A model generated the notes under the pieces. That model was not told the origin of the DNA. It worked only from the letters and a program-made list of their open reading frames with translations, and did not search any database. From contig JACKJU010000002.1 of NCBI GenBank assembly GCA_020637805.1, positions 124,001 through 188,000 of the forward strand: a stretch of DNA of 64,000 bases, read 5' to 3'. A program made the position numbers and the translations under genes. This document shows positions 44,241-52,857 of the stretch, one piece after another; positions within the stretch are counted from its first letter, which is position 1; every line of letters begins with the position of its first letter. Source of the DNA: Nitratireductor sp. GTDB taxonomy: Bacteria; Pseudomonadota; Alphaproteobacteria; Rhizobiales; Rhizobiaceae.

Positions 44241-45692
44241 ATGCCGCTATCACTGTCCGACAAGACGCTACTGGAAACCCGTGCCTTTCTTGCAGGCGAG
44301 TGGGTGGAAACGGGGAAGACTTTCGCCGTGAACAATCCGGCAACCGGCGAAAAGATTGCCGACGTTACCGACCTGACGCCGGAGGATACCGCGAAGGCGA
44401 TCGACGCTGCCTACGAGGCGCAAAAGGAGTGGCGGTCGAAGACTGCCAAGGAGCGTTGCGCGATCCTGCTCAAGTGGAACGACCTGATGCTCGCAAACCA
44501 GGATGATCTGGCGAAGATCCTCACGGCCGAAATGGGCAAGCCGCTTGCAGAGGCAAAGGGCGAGATCGCCTATGGCGCATCCTTCATTCAGTGGTTTGCC
44601 GAGGAGGCGCGCAGGGTCTATGGCGACGTCATTCCAGGCCACCAGCAGGACAAGCGCATCGTTGTCATCAAGCAGCCGATCGGGGTTGTCGGTTCGATCA
44701 CGCCCTGGAATTTTCCCAATGCGATGATCGCCCGCAAGGTCGGCCCGGCTCTCGCGTCCGGTTGCACTTTCGTTGGCCGCCCGGCCGAGAAGACGCCGCT
44801 TTCAGCGCTTGCAATGGCTGTGCTTGCCGAGCGCGCGGGCGTTCCCAAGGGGGTGCTGTCGATCATCACGAGTTCGGATTCCAAGGGCGTCGGCCTTGAA
44901 CTTTGCACCAATCCCAAGGTGCGCAAGCTTACGTTTACCGGCTCGACAGAGGTTGGCCGCATCCTGATGAAACAATGCGCACACGACATCAAGAAACTGT
45001 CGCTCGAACTGGGCGGCAATGCGCCCTTCCTGGTGTTCAACGATGCGGATCTCGATGCAGCGGTCGAGGGTGCGATGATCGCCAAGTATCGCAACTCAGG
45101 CCAGACCTGCGTATGCGCCAACCGCATCTATGCCCAGAGCGGGATTGCCGAGGCCTTTGCGGACAAGCTCGCTGCAGCCACGGAAAAGCTGAAGGTCGGC
45201 AATGGCATGGAGGAGGGTGTCAACATCGGCCCGCTGATCGACGAGGCGGGGCTCGAAAAGGTCGAGGCCCATGTCTCGGACGCACTGGAGAAGGGCGCCA
45301 AGCTGGTCACGGGTGGCAAGCGCTCGGAACTGGGCGGCACGTTCTACCAGCCGACGGTACTGATGGATGTCGGCAAGGGCATGAAGGTGCTTTCGGAAGA
45401 GACCTTCGGACCGGTTGCGCCGATCATTCCGTTCGACACCGTCGATGAGGGCATTGCGCTTGCCAACGATACCGAGTTCGGTCTTGCAGCCTATTTCTAT
45501 GCCCGGGATATCTCCACGGTCTGGAAGGTGGCTGAGGAAATCGAGAGCGGCATGGTTGGCATCAACACCGGCCTGGTCTCCACTGCGGAGGCCCCGTTCG
45601 GAGGCATCAAGTCTTCAGGCCTGGGGCGCGAGGGCTCCAAGTACGGAATGGATGAATTCCTTGAGATCAAGTATCTCTGCTTTTCGGTCTGA
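44241..45692 (+). CDS. gabD: Succinate-semialdehyde dehydrogenase, BlcA/GabD-like
   Basis: 483 residues, full aldehyde dehydrogenase. Cofactor region SITPWNFPNAMIARKVGPAL, FTGSTEVGR, catalytic Glu in LSLELGGNAPFLVFND and catalytic Cys in GQTCVCANR. The usual KPAE cofactor motif reads FVGRPAEKTP, an Arg variant also seen in rhizobial GabD proteins. It would oxidise succinic semialdehyde to succinate, feeding the citric acid cycle. Last gene of the operon, 21 bases after the alcohol dehydrogenase. No terminator was seen beyond. Confidence 0.9.
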   Translation: MPLSLSDKTLLETRAFLAGEWVETGKTFAVNNPATGEKIADVTDLTPEDTAKAIDAAYEAQKEWRSKTAKERCAILLKWNDLMLANQDDLAKILTAEMGKPLAEAKGEIAYGASFIQWFAEEARRVYGDVIPGHQQDKRIVVIKQPIGVVGSITPWNFPNAMIARKVGPALASGCTFVGRPAEKTPLSALAMAVLAERAGVPKGVLSIITSSDSKGVGLELCTNPKVRKLTFTGSTEVGRILMKQCAHDIKKLSLELGGNAPFLVFNDADLDAAVEGAMIAKYRNSGQTCVCANRIYAQSGIAEAFADKLAAATEKLKVGNGMEEGVNIGPLIDEAGLEKVEAHVSDALEKGAKLVTGGKRSELGGTFYQPTVLMDVGKGMKVLSEETFGPVAPIIPFDTVDEGIALANDTEFGLAAYFYARDISTVWKVAEEIESGMVGINTGLVSTAEAPFGGIKSSGLGREGSKYGMDEFLEIKYLCFSV

Positions 45693-45950
45693 AGAGGGAC
45701 ACATGGGATCGCGGCAAAGAGCTGGCTGATCATCCTCGTCTGACAATGGCGACGGACGTCGAGGTCTATTTCTGCGATCCGCTCTCTTTGCCAGTTCGCA
45801 AATTTTGGGCTGTGGTCGGTTTGGCCGCCCTGCCGCCATTGCCTCACACTCGCATCGCGAGCGTGCGCCTGAATTCGGTCAACAACTGGCTCACTGGTTC
45901 ATCCAGGTGTTGAAGGTGGAACACGGCGAGCCTCCTTTCTCCGGCTCCTC

Positions 45951-46253
45951 TCAAAGCCCTTGAAATACCATGTCAATCGCATGGGTGATTTCGTCGAAAC
46001 GGGTTGGGAGGTTTGCGACCGGCTTTTCGAGGATGCGGGAAGGAACGGCAGACATGCTTTGCGTCACCAGCATGTGCTCAACGCTTTCGATTTCAAATGC
46101 CGGGTTTAACCTGCTGGCCGAACGTAGCGGTGCAGAAGCCGGGACAAGCGGTGCTACGACGTGCGATGCGATCCCTTCCAGCAAATCCGATTGCAGGTCC
46201 AGCAGATAGCCCTGCCCGGAAGGGTTCGGGTAGACATCGCACTTCGCCGTCAA
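45951..46253 (-). CDS. ccdB: CcdB-family toxin
   Basis: 100 residues. CDVYPNPSGQGYLLDLQSDL, the central VEHMLVTQSMSAVPSRIL and the terminal ITHAIDMVFQGL match CcdB, including the conserved C-terminal Gly of the toxin's active tip (one residue from the end in this homologue). CcdB poisons DNA gyrase. The start is TTG at 46253, overlapping the ccdA stop (TTGA), because no ATG is in frame; low-level coupled translation is typical of toxin genes. Chromosomal copies may be selfish or stabilise nearby DNA. Confidence 0.88.
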   Translation of the reverse strand: MTAKCDVYPNPSGQGYLLDLQSDLLEGIASHVVAPLVPASAPLRSASRLNPAFEIESVEHMLVTQSMSAVPSRILEKPVANLPTRFDEITHAIDMVFQGL

Positions 46254-46483
46254 AACATCCGGTATTTTTCAAGCGGCAGTCCGTTTTCGGCAATCCAGAG
46301 ATTGTAGTCTTCCAATGCTCCGGCGTTTTCACACTTCCATGCTTCCGCCTTGGCAGTGGCCGCCGCCCTGCGCAAGCCTGCTTCGGCAGCGCTGGAGAGA
46401 TTGACTTTCAGCGCGCGGACTTCTGTCAGCAGTTCCTGATCGATGGACAGGTTGGTGGGCTTCTTGGCACTGACTTGTGGCAT
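46250..46483 (-). CDS. ccdA: CcdA-family antitoxin
   Basis: 77 residues with a ribbon-helix-helix N-terminus (KKPTNLSIDQELLTEVRALK) and the flexible C-terminal toxin-binding part ending WIAENGLPLEKYRMF, as in CcdA. It neutralises CcdB and represses the operon. Precedes ccdB with a 4-base overlap. Confidence 0.9.
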   Translation of the reverse strand: MPQVSAKKPTNLSIDQELLTEVRALKVNLSSAAEAGLRRAAATAKAEAWKCENAGALEDYNLWIAENGLPLEKYRMF

Positions 46484-46551
46484 GTTGGGAACCTCTTATG
46501 CGCATTCCATATGCACATGATAATGTTGCTCGACGGGGGTATAAAGCAACA

Positions 46552-46691
46552 TCACACACTCAATGCCAGAACCCGGCTGATCTCGGTCAGCGAGCGGCCA
46601 GTCTGGTTCTTCAAGGTGAAGGCGGAATGCAGGCGCGCATCCTGTTGCTGGTGCCTTTCACCCCCTGGAACACCATGTCTATCGCATTGGT
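46552..46691 (-). pseudogene. Gene scraps: CcdB-like C-terminus and duplicate tail of the glycosylase gene
   Basis: Two short minus-strand fragments lie between ccdA and the gamma-glutamyltransferase gene. Bases 46662-46691 match the ccdB 3' end (45957-45986) at 25 of 30 positions and encode NAIDMVFQG. Bases 46552 to about 46625 match the 3' end of the gene at 48356, encoding SAFTLKNQTGRSLTEISRVL and a shared final SV-stop. Both are degenerate copies in different frames without starts. They mark past duplication or rearrangement around the toxin module. Confidence 0.65.
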
Positions 46692-46711
46692 GCTGCCGCC
46701 AGCCGATATCC

Positions 46712-48295
46712 CTAGAATGCCAGTGCCAGTCCGTCGGAGCGGGGGTCGTTCGCGCCTTCGATCAATCCGTCTGCGTGGCCGGCGATAGCGCCGGCGTGGC
46801 CCATGATGTCGTTGACCGGGGCGACCAGTTCGACCTCGTGGCCCGCATCGCGAAGCTGTTGAACCAGTTCGGGATCGAGACCGCGCTCGATCTTGAGCGT
46901 CGTCGTGTCGTCGCCCCAGGTTCGTCCGAGCAACCATCTGGGGGCGCTGATGCAGTCCTGCAAGTCGCGCCCAAAGGCGGCATAGCGGGTGAAAAGAGCT
47001 GCCTGCGTCTGCGGCTGGCCTTCCCCGCCCATGGTGCCGTAGACTAGGGTGCGTCCGTCGTTCAGTTCAGCCAGAGCCGGATTGAGCGTGTGGAACGGCT
47101 TCTTGCCGGGCGCAAGGCAGTTCGGGCCTTCCTGCATGGAAAAGCCTGCGCCGCGGTTCTGGAAGAACACGCCGGTTTCGGGGCAGGTGAGGCCGGAGCC
47201 GAATTCCCAGTAGACGCTCTGGATGAAGCTGACCATCGTGCCGTCGCGGTCACAGGCGCCCATCCAGATGGTATCGCCATCCCTTGCGACGTGTGGCCAG
47301 GACAGCGCGCGCTTCATGTCGATGGCTTCGGCCAACGCCGTTATGTGCGAATCTGCCAGCAATTCCTGCGGATCGATCCGCATCGACGAACGGTCGCCCA
47401 GCTCCCGGTTGCGGACGATGAAGGCCTGCTTGGTGGCCTCGATGATGCCGTGCAGATGGTCGAAACCGTCGGCTGACTTGACCCCAAGCCGGTCGAAGAT
47501 GGCGAGGATCATCAGCGAGGATATCCCCTGTGTGGGCGGGTTGGTGTTGTAGAGCGTGCCCAGCGAGGTTTTCACCTTGAGCGGCTGGGTCACGACGCAG
47601 CGATAGGCTTCGAGATCCTCGCGCCTCAGCGGGCTGTCCTGCTCACGCCAGAACCGGTCATGGGCCTGAGCGATGTCTCCAAGGTAATAACTTTCCAACC
47701 CTTCACGGGCGAGGCTTTCAAGCGTGTCCGCCAGCGCGGTCTGCCTCAGTTTGGATCCCGTGGTCAGGGGTGCGTTGTCCCTGAGATAGATGCCGGCAAA
47801 GCCTGGAACATTGCGCAATCCGTCGAGCTTCTGGTCGGTACAGTCGAACTGGTTTTGGGTGACCGCGATGCCATTGCGGGCATGGCCGATCGCATCTGCC
47901 AGCAGATCGGAAAGGGAAAGGCGCCTGCCGTCGCCAGCCATCTCCAGCGCCTTTTGCCAGCCGCCAATGGTGCCCGGGACGGTCAGGGCCGCATGGGCGC
48001 CGCGTGTGGGGATTGCGCCTTCATGCCCGCGCTCGCGGTACCAGTCGCGCGTTGCCAGTTTCGCGGCCTGTCCGCAGGCCTCGATAGCGATCGGCGCCTC
48101 GCCCGGCTTGCGGATGATCCAGAAACCGTCGCCGCCAATACTGTTCATGTGCGGGTAGACGACCGCTATGGTTGCCGCAGCGGCGATCATCGCCTCAATG
48201 GCGTTGCCGCCGGCCGCCAGAACATCGACGCCTGACTTGGCCGCCAACCTGTGGGGAGCGGTAACGCATCCGGAGTATCCCATTGCCGTCTTCAT
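46712..48295 (-). CDS. Gamma-glutamyltransferase-family Ntn hydrolase
   Basis: 527 residues. N-terminal GCVTAPHRLAAKSGVDVLAA and AAGGNAIEAMIAAAATIAVV are typical of the family. The self-cleaving Thr is most likely in DGDTIWMGACDRDGTMVSFI, a GDTxW-type active site seen in the subgroup that includes oxamate amidohydrolases (HpxW) rather than TTHFS as in classical Ggt. The C-terminal half has GSGLTCPETGVFFQNRGAGF. No signal peptide, so it is cytoplasmic. Probably an amidase; classical glutathione turnover is less likely. Confidence 0.85.
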   Translation of the reverse strand: MKTAMGYSGCVTAPHRLAAKSGVDVLAAGGNAIEAMIAAAATIAVVYPHMNSIGGDGFWIIRKPGEAPIAIEACGQAAKLATRDWYRERGHEGAIPTRGAHAALTVPGTIGGWQKALEMAGDGRRLSLSDLLADAIGHARNGIAVTQNQFDCTDQKLDGLRNVPGFAGIYLRDNAPLTTGSKLRQTALADTLESLAREGLESYYLGDIAQAHDRFWREQDSPLRREDLEAYRCVVTQPLKVKTSLGTLYNTNPPTQGISSLMILAIFDRLGVKSADGFDHLHGIIEATKQAFIVRNRELGDRSSMRIDPQELLADSHITALAEAIDMKRALSWPHVARDGDTIWMGACDRDGTMVSFIQSVYWEFGSGLTCPETGVFFQNRGAGFSMQEGPNCLAPGKKPFHTLNPALAELNDGRTLVYGTMGGEGQPQTQAALFTRYAAFGRDLQDCISAPRWLLGRTWGDDTTTLKIERGLDPELVQQLRDAGHEVELVAPVNDIMGHAGAIAGHADGLIEGANDPRSDGLALAF

Positions 48296-48355
48296 GTTCG
48301 AACCTTTCTGTTCATGCTTCCTCCTCCCTTTCTTGCCGGATTGCGGCAGAAGCGA

Positions 48356-49021
48356 TCACACACTCATCGCCAGCATGCGGCTGATTTCGGTCAGCGAGCG
48401 GCCGGACTGTTCCATCCAGGTAATGAAGGCCGATTGCACATCTGCCAGCGCCTTTTTCGAGGTGGGGTTCTTGTCCACCACGCCTTCGGCAATGAGGCGG
48501 GCCACCACGTCGCGGGAAAGCACGAAACTGTCGACGCCCATGGCACGCAGGAAGTATTGGCCGGAGTTGCCGCCAAGGCGCGAGCCGCGCTTCTTCATCA
48601 GGTCGAGAAGCCCGATATAGTCCGTTGCGGGCCAGTTGGCGAAGGCCTCTGCCGCGCTGCCGTGTTCGCCGGCGAGGCCTGAAAGAAACACCGCATTCTC
48701 CTGGACCGAGCGTATCTTGGTGCCGTGGCGCACGATGCGCCTGTCTGAGACAAGGCGGGCGAAATCGTCGTCGTTGAGCATGGCGCAGCGGCCAACGGCG
48801 AAACCCTCGAAGGCCTCCTCGAAACCGGGCCACATGTTCTCGACAACCTTCCAGTTGAAACCGGCCTGGAAGATGCTGCGGGTCATGGCTGCCAGCCAGC
48901 GGTCGTCGGGTATGGCGGCAAGTTCGGTTGCGGATTTCGGTGTTGCGAGCAGGGCTTCGAGCGCCTCCGGCCCGCCTTTGCGGTTTGCCGCGATCTCGTA
49001 AATCTCGTCAAAGCTTCGCAT
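48356..49021 (-). CDS. DNA-3-methyladenine glycosylase I (Tag)-family protein
   Basis: About 221 residues. ATG at 49021 follows GGGGGAGG. Tag-like landmarks are RSFDEIYEIAANRKGG, DDRWLAAMTRSIFQAGFNWK, VVENMWPGFEEAFEGFAVG and NDDDFARLVSDRRIVRHGTK. The family removes 3-methyladenine from DNA. The C-terminal zinc-binding residues of classical Tag are not obvious; the helix SGRSLTEISRMLAMSV ends the protein, so activity may differ. It lies 60 bases upstream of the transferase gene, same strand. Confidence 0.78.
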   Translation of the reverse strand: MRSFDEIYEIAANRKGGPEALEALLATPKSATELAAIPDDRWLAAMTRSIFQAGFNWKVVENMWPGFEEAFEGFAVGRCAMLNDDDFARLVSDRRIVRHGTKIRSVQENAVFLSGLAGEHGSAAEAFANWPATDYIGLLDLMKKRGSRLGGNSGQYFLRAMGVDSFVLSRDVVARLIAEGVVDKNPTSKKALADVQSAFITWMEQSGRSLTEISRMLAMSV

Positions 49022-49257
49022 TGGTTCGCCTCCCCCGATTCGCCTCTCGCAACCAAACACTCCAGACTGTGTCAGTTTCAGCTGTACACGGATAGTCTCA
49101 GCAAACGACCGAATTTTCCTACGCATTCAGGTTTCTCTGATTTCATCAAGACCTGAATTGCTCTATGGCGATAGGAAACCAGTGCTCGCACCTTGGCAAG
49201 TGTGCAATGAACGCAACTGCCACCTGTTTCCATACCTCCATTTCCTGCGGTGACGAA

Positions 49258-50112
49258 ATGAACGATCCCGACCACGACATGTCCGGCACTGTCGACAATG
49301 AAGAACTTGCCGAGGCCTACAATCACGCCCTTGCGCTTGAAAAGGCGGGCAGGCGCGACGAGGCGGTTGCGGCGTGGCACAAGGTGCTGCAAATCGATCC
49401 GGCAGACCATGGCGGGGCGGCGATACGACTGGCGGCACTTGGCGCTGCTCCCCCGCCCAAGCGCATGCCGGATGCCTATGTGGAAACCCTGTTCGACCAG
49501 CATGCCATGGCCTTTGACGACATTCTCGTCGACCAGCTTGGCTATGCTGTGCCACTGATGCTGGCCGCCGCCTTGCGCGAGCAAGCACCGGGTCCGCACG
49601 AGCGCGGGCTTGATCTGGGCTGCGGTACGGGCCTTACGGGCGCAGCACTCGACGGCATGGTCAAGACCATGATCGGCCTCGACATTTCGGAAGAAATGGT
49701 GGCGCTGGCGGAAGAGCGGGATTGCTATGACGGCCTCTACGTTGCCGAGGCCGAGGATTTTCTCGAAAGCATCGGGGACGAGGAAGCGCCTTTTGACCTG
49801 ATCGTTGCGACCGATGTTCTGCCCTATATCGGCGATGTGTCGCGCCTGTTCGCGGGCATGGCCGCAAAGGCAGCGAACCGTGCGGTGATCGGCTTCTCGA
49901 CCGAGAGTTTCGAGGCAGGCGCTGGTCAGGGTGAGTTGGGGGAGGGCGGCTATCGCGTTTTGCCCAGCCACCGCTATGCGCATACTGCCGCCTATGTGGA
50001 AGAAGAACTGTGTGCCGCCGGTTTCGAGCCTATCCACCGGGAAGAGATTATCGTGCGCATGGAAAAGAACGAACCTGCTCGCGGGCACCTGTTCCTGGCG
50101 CGCAAGGCCTGA
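49258..50112 (+). CDS. SAM-dependent methyltransferase with N-terminal TPR-like segment
   Basis: About 284 residues. A TPR-like helix pair (AYNHALALEKAGRRDEAVAA) is followed by a class I methyltransferase domain: motif I RGLDLGCGTGLTG, motif II MIGLDISEEMVALAEERDCY and FDLIVATDVLPYIGDVSRLF. Relatives are annotated as trans-aconitate-like or ubiquinone-type methyltransferases but the substrate is unknown. ATG at 49258 is preferred; 49165 and 49207 are in frame and poorly supported. Confidence 0.82.
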   Translation: MNDPDHDMSGTVDNEELAEAYNHALALEKAGRRDEAVAAWHKVLQIDPADHGGAAIRLAALGAAPPPKRMPDAYVETLFDQHAMAFDDILVDQLGYAVPLMLAAALREQAPGPHERGLDLGCGTGLTGAALDGMVKTMIGLDISEEMVALAEERDCYDGLYVAEAEDFLESIGDEEAPFDLIVATDVLPYIGDVSRLFAGMAAKAANRAVIGFSTESFEAGAGQGELGEGGYRVLPSHRYAHTAAYVEEELCAAGFEPIHREEIIVRMEKNEPARGHLFLARKA

Positions 50113-50218
50113 TCGAAGGCCGCGCGGAGCGCCGGAATTGAACTTGCGGGGTGAATGCGGCAGGGAGTAAGAATTCTGCGCCCAGATTGATCCGTTTTCA
50201 GACCCGGACAGGAATTCG

Positions 50219-51556
50219 ATGTCGCTTCATTCGCTTCTTCTCGCCCGCCAGGCTTCCGGCAACCCCGTGCGCGTGGGGGTGATCGGTGCCGGGAAATTTG
50301 GCTCCATGTTCCTCTCGCAGGCGGTGCGCATACCGGGCGTTCACGTGGTCGGTATCGCTGATCTGAATGTGGCGCAGGCGAAGTCGAACCTTGCCAATGT
50401 GCACTGGACGCCTGAGCAGTATGGTGCGTCTTCGCTGGATGATGCCGCGAAATCTGGCACGACGCATGTTCTGGAAAGTGCAGAAAAGCTCGTTACCCAC
50501 CCGGCGGTGGACATCGTCGTGGAAGCGACCGGCAACCCTGTGATCGCCGTCGATCACCTGCTGATGGCATTCGCCAACGGCAAGCACGCGATCTCGGCAA
50601 CGGTGGAAGCAGATGCGGTTTGCGGCGCGGCGCTCGCCAAGCGGGCCAAGGATGCGGGCGTAATCTACTCTATGGCGTTTGGCGACCAGCCCGCGATGAC
50701 ATGCGATCTCGTGGACTGGGCGCGCACCTGCGGTTTCAACGTGGCTGCAGCGGGCAGGGGGCACAAGTGGCGGCCCGAATACCGTTTCTCCACGCCGGAC
50801 ACCGTGTGGGACCATTGGGGATTGACCCGCGAACAGGCCGAGCGCGGTCGTCTCAACCCGAAGATGTTCAACTCGTTCCTCGACGGAACGAAACCGGCAA
50901 TCGAATCTGCGGCTATTGCCAATGCCTGCGGCCTCGACGTTCCGTCGAAGGGCCTGACCTATCCACTTGGCGAGATTGACGACATTCCATCGCTCATGCG
51001 GCCGCAATATGCGGGCGGCGTGCTGGAGAAATCGGGCATGGTGGAGGTCATCAACGGTCTGAAGCCGGATGGCAGCGAGTATCACCACAATATTCGCATG
51101 GGCGTCTTCGTGGTTGTCGAGGCGGAAACCGAGTACCAGCGCAAGTGTCTGGAAGAGTACAAGGTGAAGACCGACGACACGGGACGCTTCATGTGTCTCT
51201 ACAAGCAGTGGCACCTGATCGGCCTTGAACTGGGCATGTCGGTTGCCAATGTAGCACTGCGTGGTGAGGCCACAGGTGTTGCCAGCGAGTTCCGTGCCGA
51301 TGTGGTGGCCGTGGCGAAGCGTGATCTGGCCGAAGGCGAAATTCTCGACGGGGAGGGTGGCTTCACCGTAGCCGGGCAGTTGAGGCCTGCCAGCGTGTCG
51401 GTGCCCATGGGCGCGCTGCCGCTGGGACTGGCGGGTGGAATTCGACTCAAGCGTTCGGTGAAGCGCGACCAGATACTGACCTGGCCTGACGTGGAAGCAG
51501 ATCAGTCGCTGTCGGCATACAAGCTTCGCCGCGAGGCGGAGAGGATGATCATCTAG
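50219..51556 (+). CDS. NAD(P)-dependent oxidoreductase with C-terminal SAF domain
   Basis: 445 residues. The N-terminal Rossmann domain (VRVGVIGAGKFGSMFLSQAV) resembles homoserine-dehydrogenase-like and Gfo/Idh-like proteins; a central catalytic-type domain includes AGRGHKWRPEYRFSTPDTVW. The C-terminal ~80 residues are a SAF-like domain (AKRDLAEGEILDGEGGFTVA, IRLKRSVKRDQILTWPDVE). Enzymes of this layout act in branched or C4 sugar-acid catabolism, but the substrate here cannot be told. It stands alone between the methyltransferase and the LuxR-type gene. Confidence 0.82.
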   Translation: MSLHSLLLARQASGNPVRVGVIGAGKFGSMFLSQAVRIPGVHVVGIADLNVAQAKSNLANVHWTPEQYGASSLDDAAKSGTTHVLESAEKLVTHPAVDIVVEATGNPVIAVDHLLMAFANGKHAISATVEADAVCGAALAKRAKDAGVIYSMAFGDQPAMTCDLVDWARTCGFNVAAAGRGHKWRPEYRFSTPDTVWDHWGLTREQAERGRLNPKMFNSFLDGTKPAIESAAIANACGLDVPSKGLTYPLGEIDDIPSLMRPQYAGGVLEKSGMVEVINGLKPDGSEYHHNIRMGVFVVVEAETEYQRKCLEEYKVKTDDTGRFMCLYKQWHLIGLELGMSVANVALRGEATGVASEFRADVVAVAKRDLAEGEILDGEGGFTVAGQLRPASVSVPMGALPLGLAGGIRLKRSVKRDQILTWPDVEADQSLSAYKLRREAERMII

Positions 51557-51631
51557 GCTTTACGGCCCCGGTAGCGTCGTTCCAAGGCAACTCTGCCAAA
51601 CCGCGAACTTGCGCGCTGCTGCCTGATGGCG

Positions 51632-52390
51632 TCAGAAGCCACCGGCCTCCAACTGGCCGTCATTGAGGGCGCGAACGATCGCCTCTTCCTTGGTGCGTGC
51701 ACCCAGTTTTTGCCTCGCATTCTTCAGGTACAGCCGGATCGAGGCCTCCGAAACCGACAGTGTATGTGCAATCTCCTTGGCGCGCATTCCGCGCGCGACA
51801 AGCGCCAGTGCCTGACGCTCCCGCGCCGATAGCGGCCTTTTCTCCAGTTGAACCCGGTTCCGTTCGATTATGTCTTCGATGCGCCTGTGCGCAATGAGGC
51901 AGAAGGTGTGAAGCATGCCAGCCACAGACAGGATTTCACGCTCGAAGCGGTAGCGGTCATAACCCGAGCAGAGAACGAACCCGCCATGGCTGCCGGTTCC
52001 GACCAGACGGCAGGGAATTGCGATGCCGGTGCGAACTCCGAATTCTGCAGCGCGGCCAATGAAAGCCTTGGAACCGAGGCCGACATAGTCATGGTCAGGC
52101 AGGTACTCGATGCCTACCGGCGTCTGTTCGAAAGTTGCGCAGCAGTAGGATAGAAACGGGTTGAACCATTCCTCGCCGCGCTCCAATGCGTCTGCCTCTC
52201 CGTTTTTCGGCCATTCACCAGGCAGGCTTGAAAGGATGATGGTATCGCCCGGAGGGTGATCCGGGGCGAGATTGTAGAAGGCATCGTCAATAGATTGCTC
52301 CCGGATCGCAGCCAGAAACAGTTCGAACAGTTGTCCGGTATCGTTGGATGCCTCGATCTTTCGGGCGTATTCGAGAAGATTTCGGTCCAT
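51632..52390 (-). CDS. LuxR-type regulator with autoinducer-binding-like domain (LuxR solo)
   Basis: 252 residues. The N-terminal ~170 residues resemble the autoinducer-binding domain (KAFIGRAAEFGVRTGIAIPC and GFVLCSGYDRYRFEREI), with EWFNPFLSYC where the Asp-Pro pocket motif of TraR/LuxR would lie, so the pocket has changed. The C-terminal HTH is PLSARERQALALVARGMRAK with HTLSVSEASIRLYLKNARQK. No luxI-type synthase is visible in the window. It may read acyl-homoserine or related lactones from outside. Convergent with the oxidoreductase gene. Confidence 0.85.
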   Translation of the reverse strand: MDRNLLEYARKIEASNDTGQLFELFLAAIREQSIDDAFYNLAPDHPPGDTIILSSLPGEWPKNGEADALERGEEWFNPFLSYCCATFEQTPVGIEYLPDHDYVGLGSKAFIGRAAEFGVRTGIAIPCRLVGTGSHGGFVLCSGYDRYRFEREILSVAGMLHTFCLIAHRRIEDIIERNRVQLEKRPLSARERQALALVARGMRAKEIAHTLSVSEASIRLYLKNARQKLGARTKEEAIVRALNDGQLEAGGF

Positions 52391-52857
52391 ACGGATTCCC
52401 TATTTCGATATATCAAAACATATAGATTGTCTGCCGGGTACAGCAACGGGAAATATTGGTGGCTGAATTGAAGCGCTGATTCTCAGGATGTGACCGTGGC
52501 CAATGTGAGCATTCCACGAACAGGCGATTTCGCGTCAGCGAATGGAGGCAGGTGCATTCGCCCGCGCCTGCCTCTGCGGCGGTCGTCATTTCCCCCCGAA
52601 ATGGCGGCCGCCTTCATGACCGGTGCACCGCGCCTGTCCGGAACAGATGGATGCCGGTCACTTCCCCCCGGGGAAGATCTGCTCTATTGACTTGATTCAA
52701 CTCAATATTGCAGCTCGCCACTGAACAGATTGAGTCTTTTGTGCAACACCAGTTCGTGCGGTTTGACAAAACTCCGTATTTCCAGTGGGTTCCCGCAATT
52801 AACCGTGCTGCCTGAGCGCCGAATCGCATAAGAATCGGCAAACGCAGCGAGGGGAAG
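52391..52857. other. Intergenic region upstream of the DUF11 surface-protein cluster
   Basis: 467 bases between divergent genes. A hairpin GAGGCAGG / CCTGCCTC lies near 52543-52572 without a T-run, and 52690-52780 is relatively AT-rich and may contain promoters. No gene or RNA recognised. Confidence 0.45.

Noticed and set aside
46712..48295. Classical periplasmic glutathione gamma-glutamyltranspeptidase
   Set aside because: No signal peptide, and the active-site segment is GDTIW instead of the TTHFS-type sequence.
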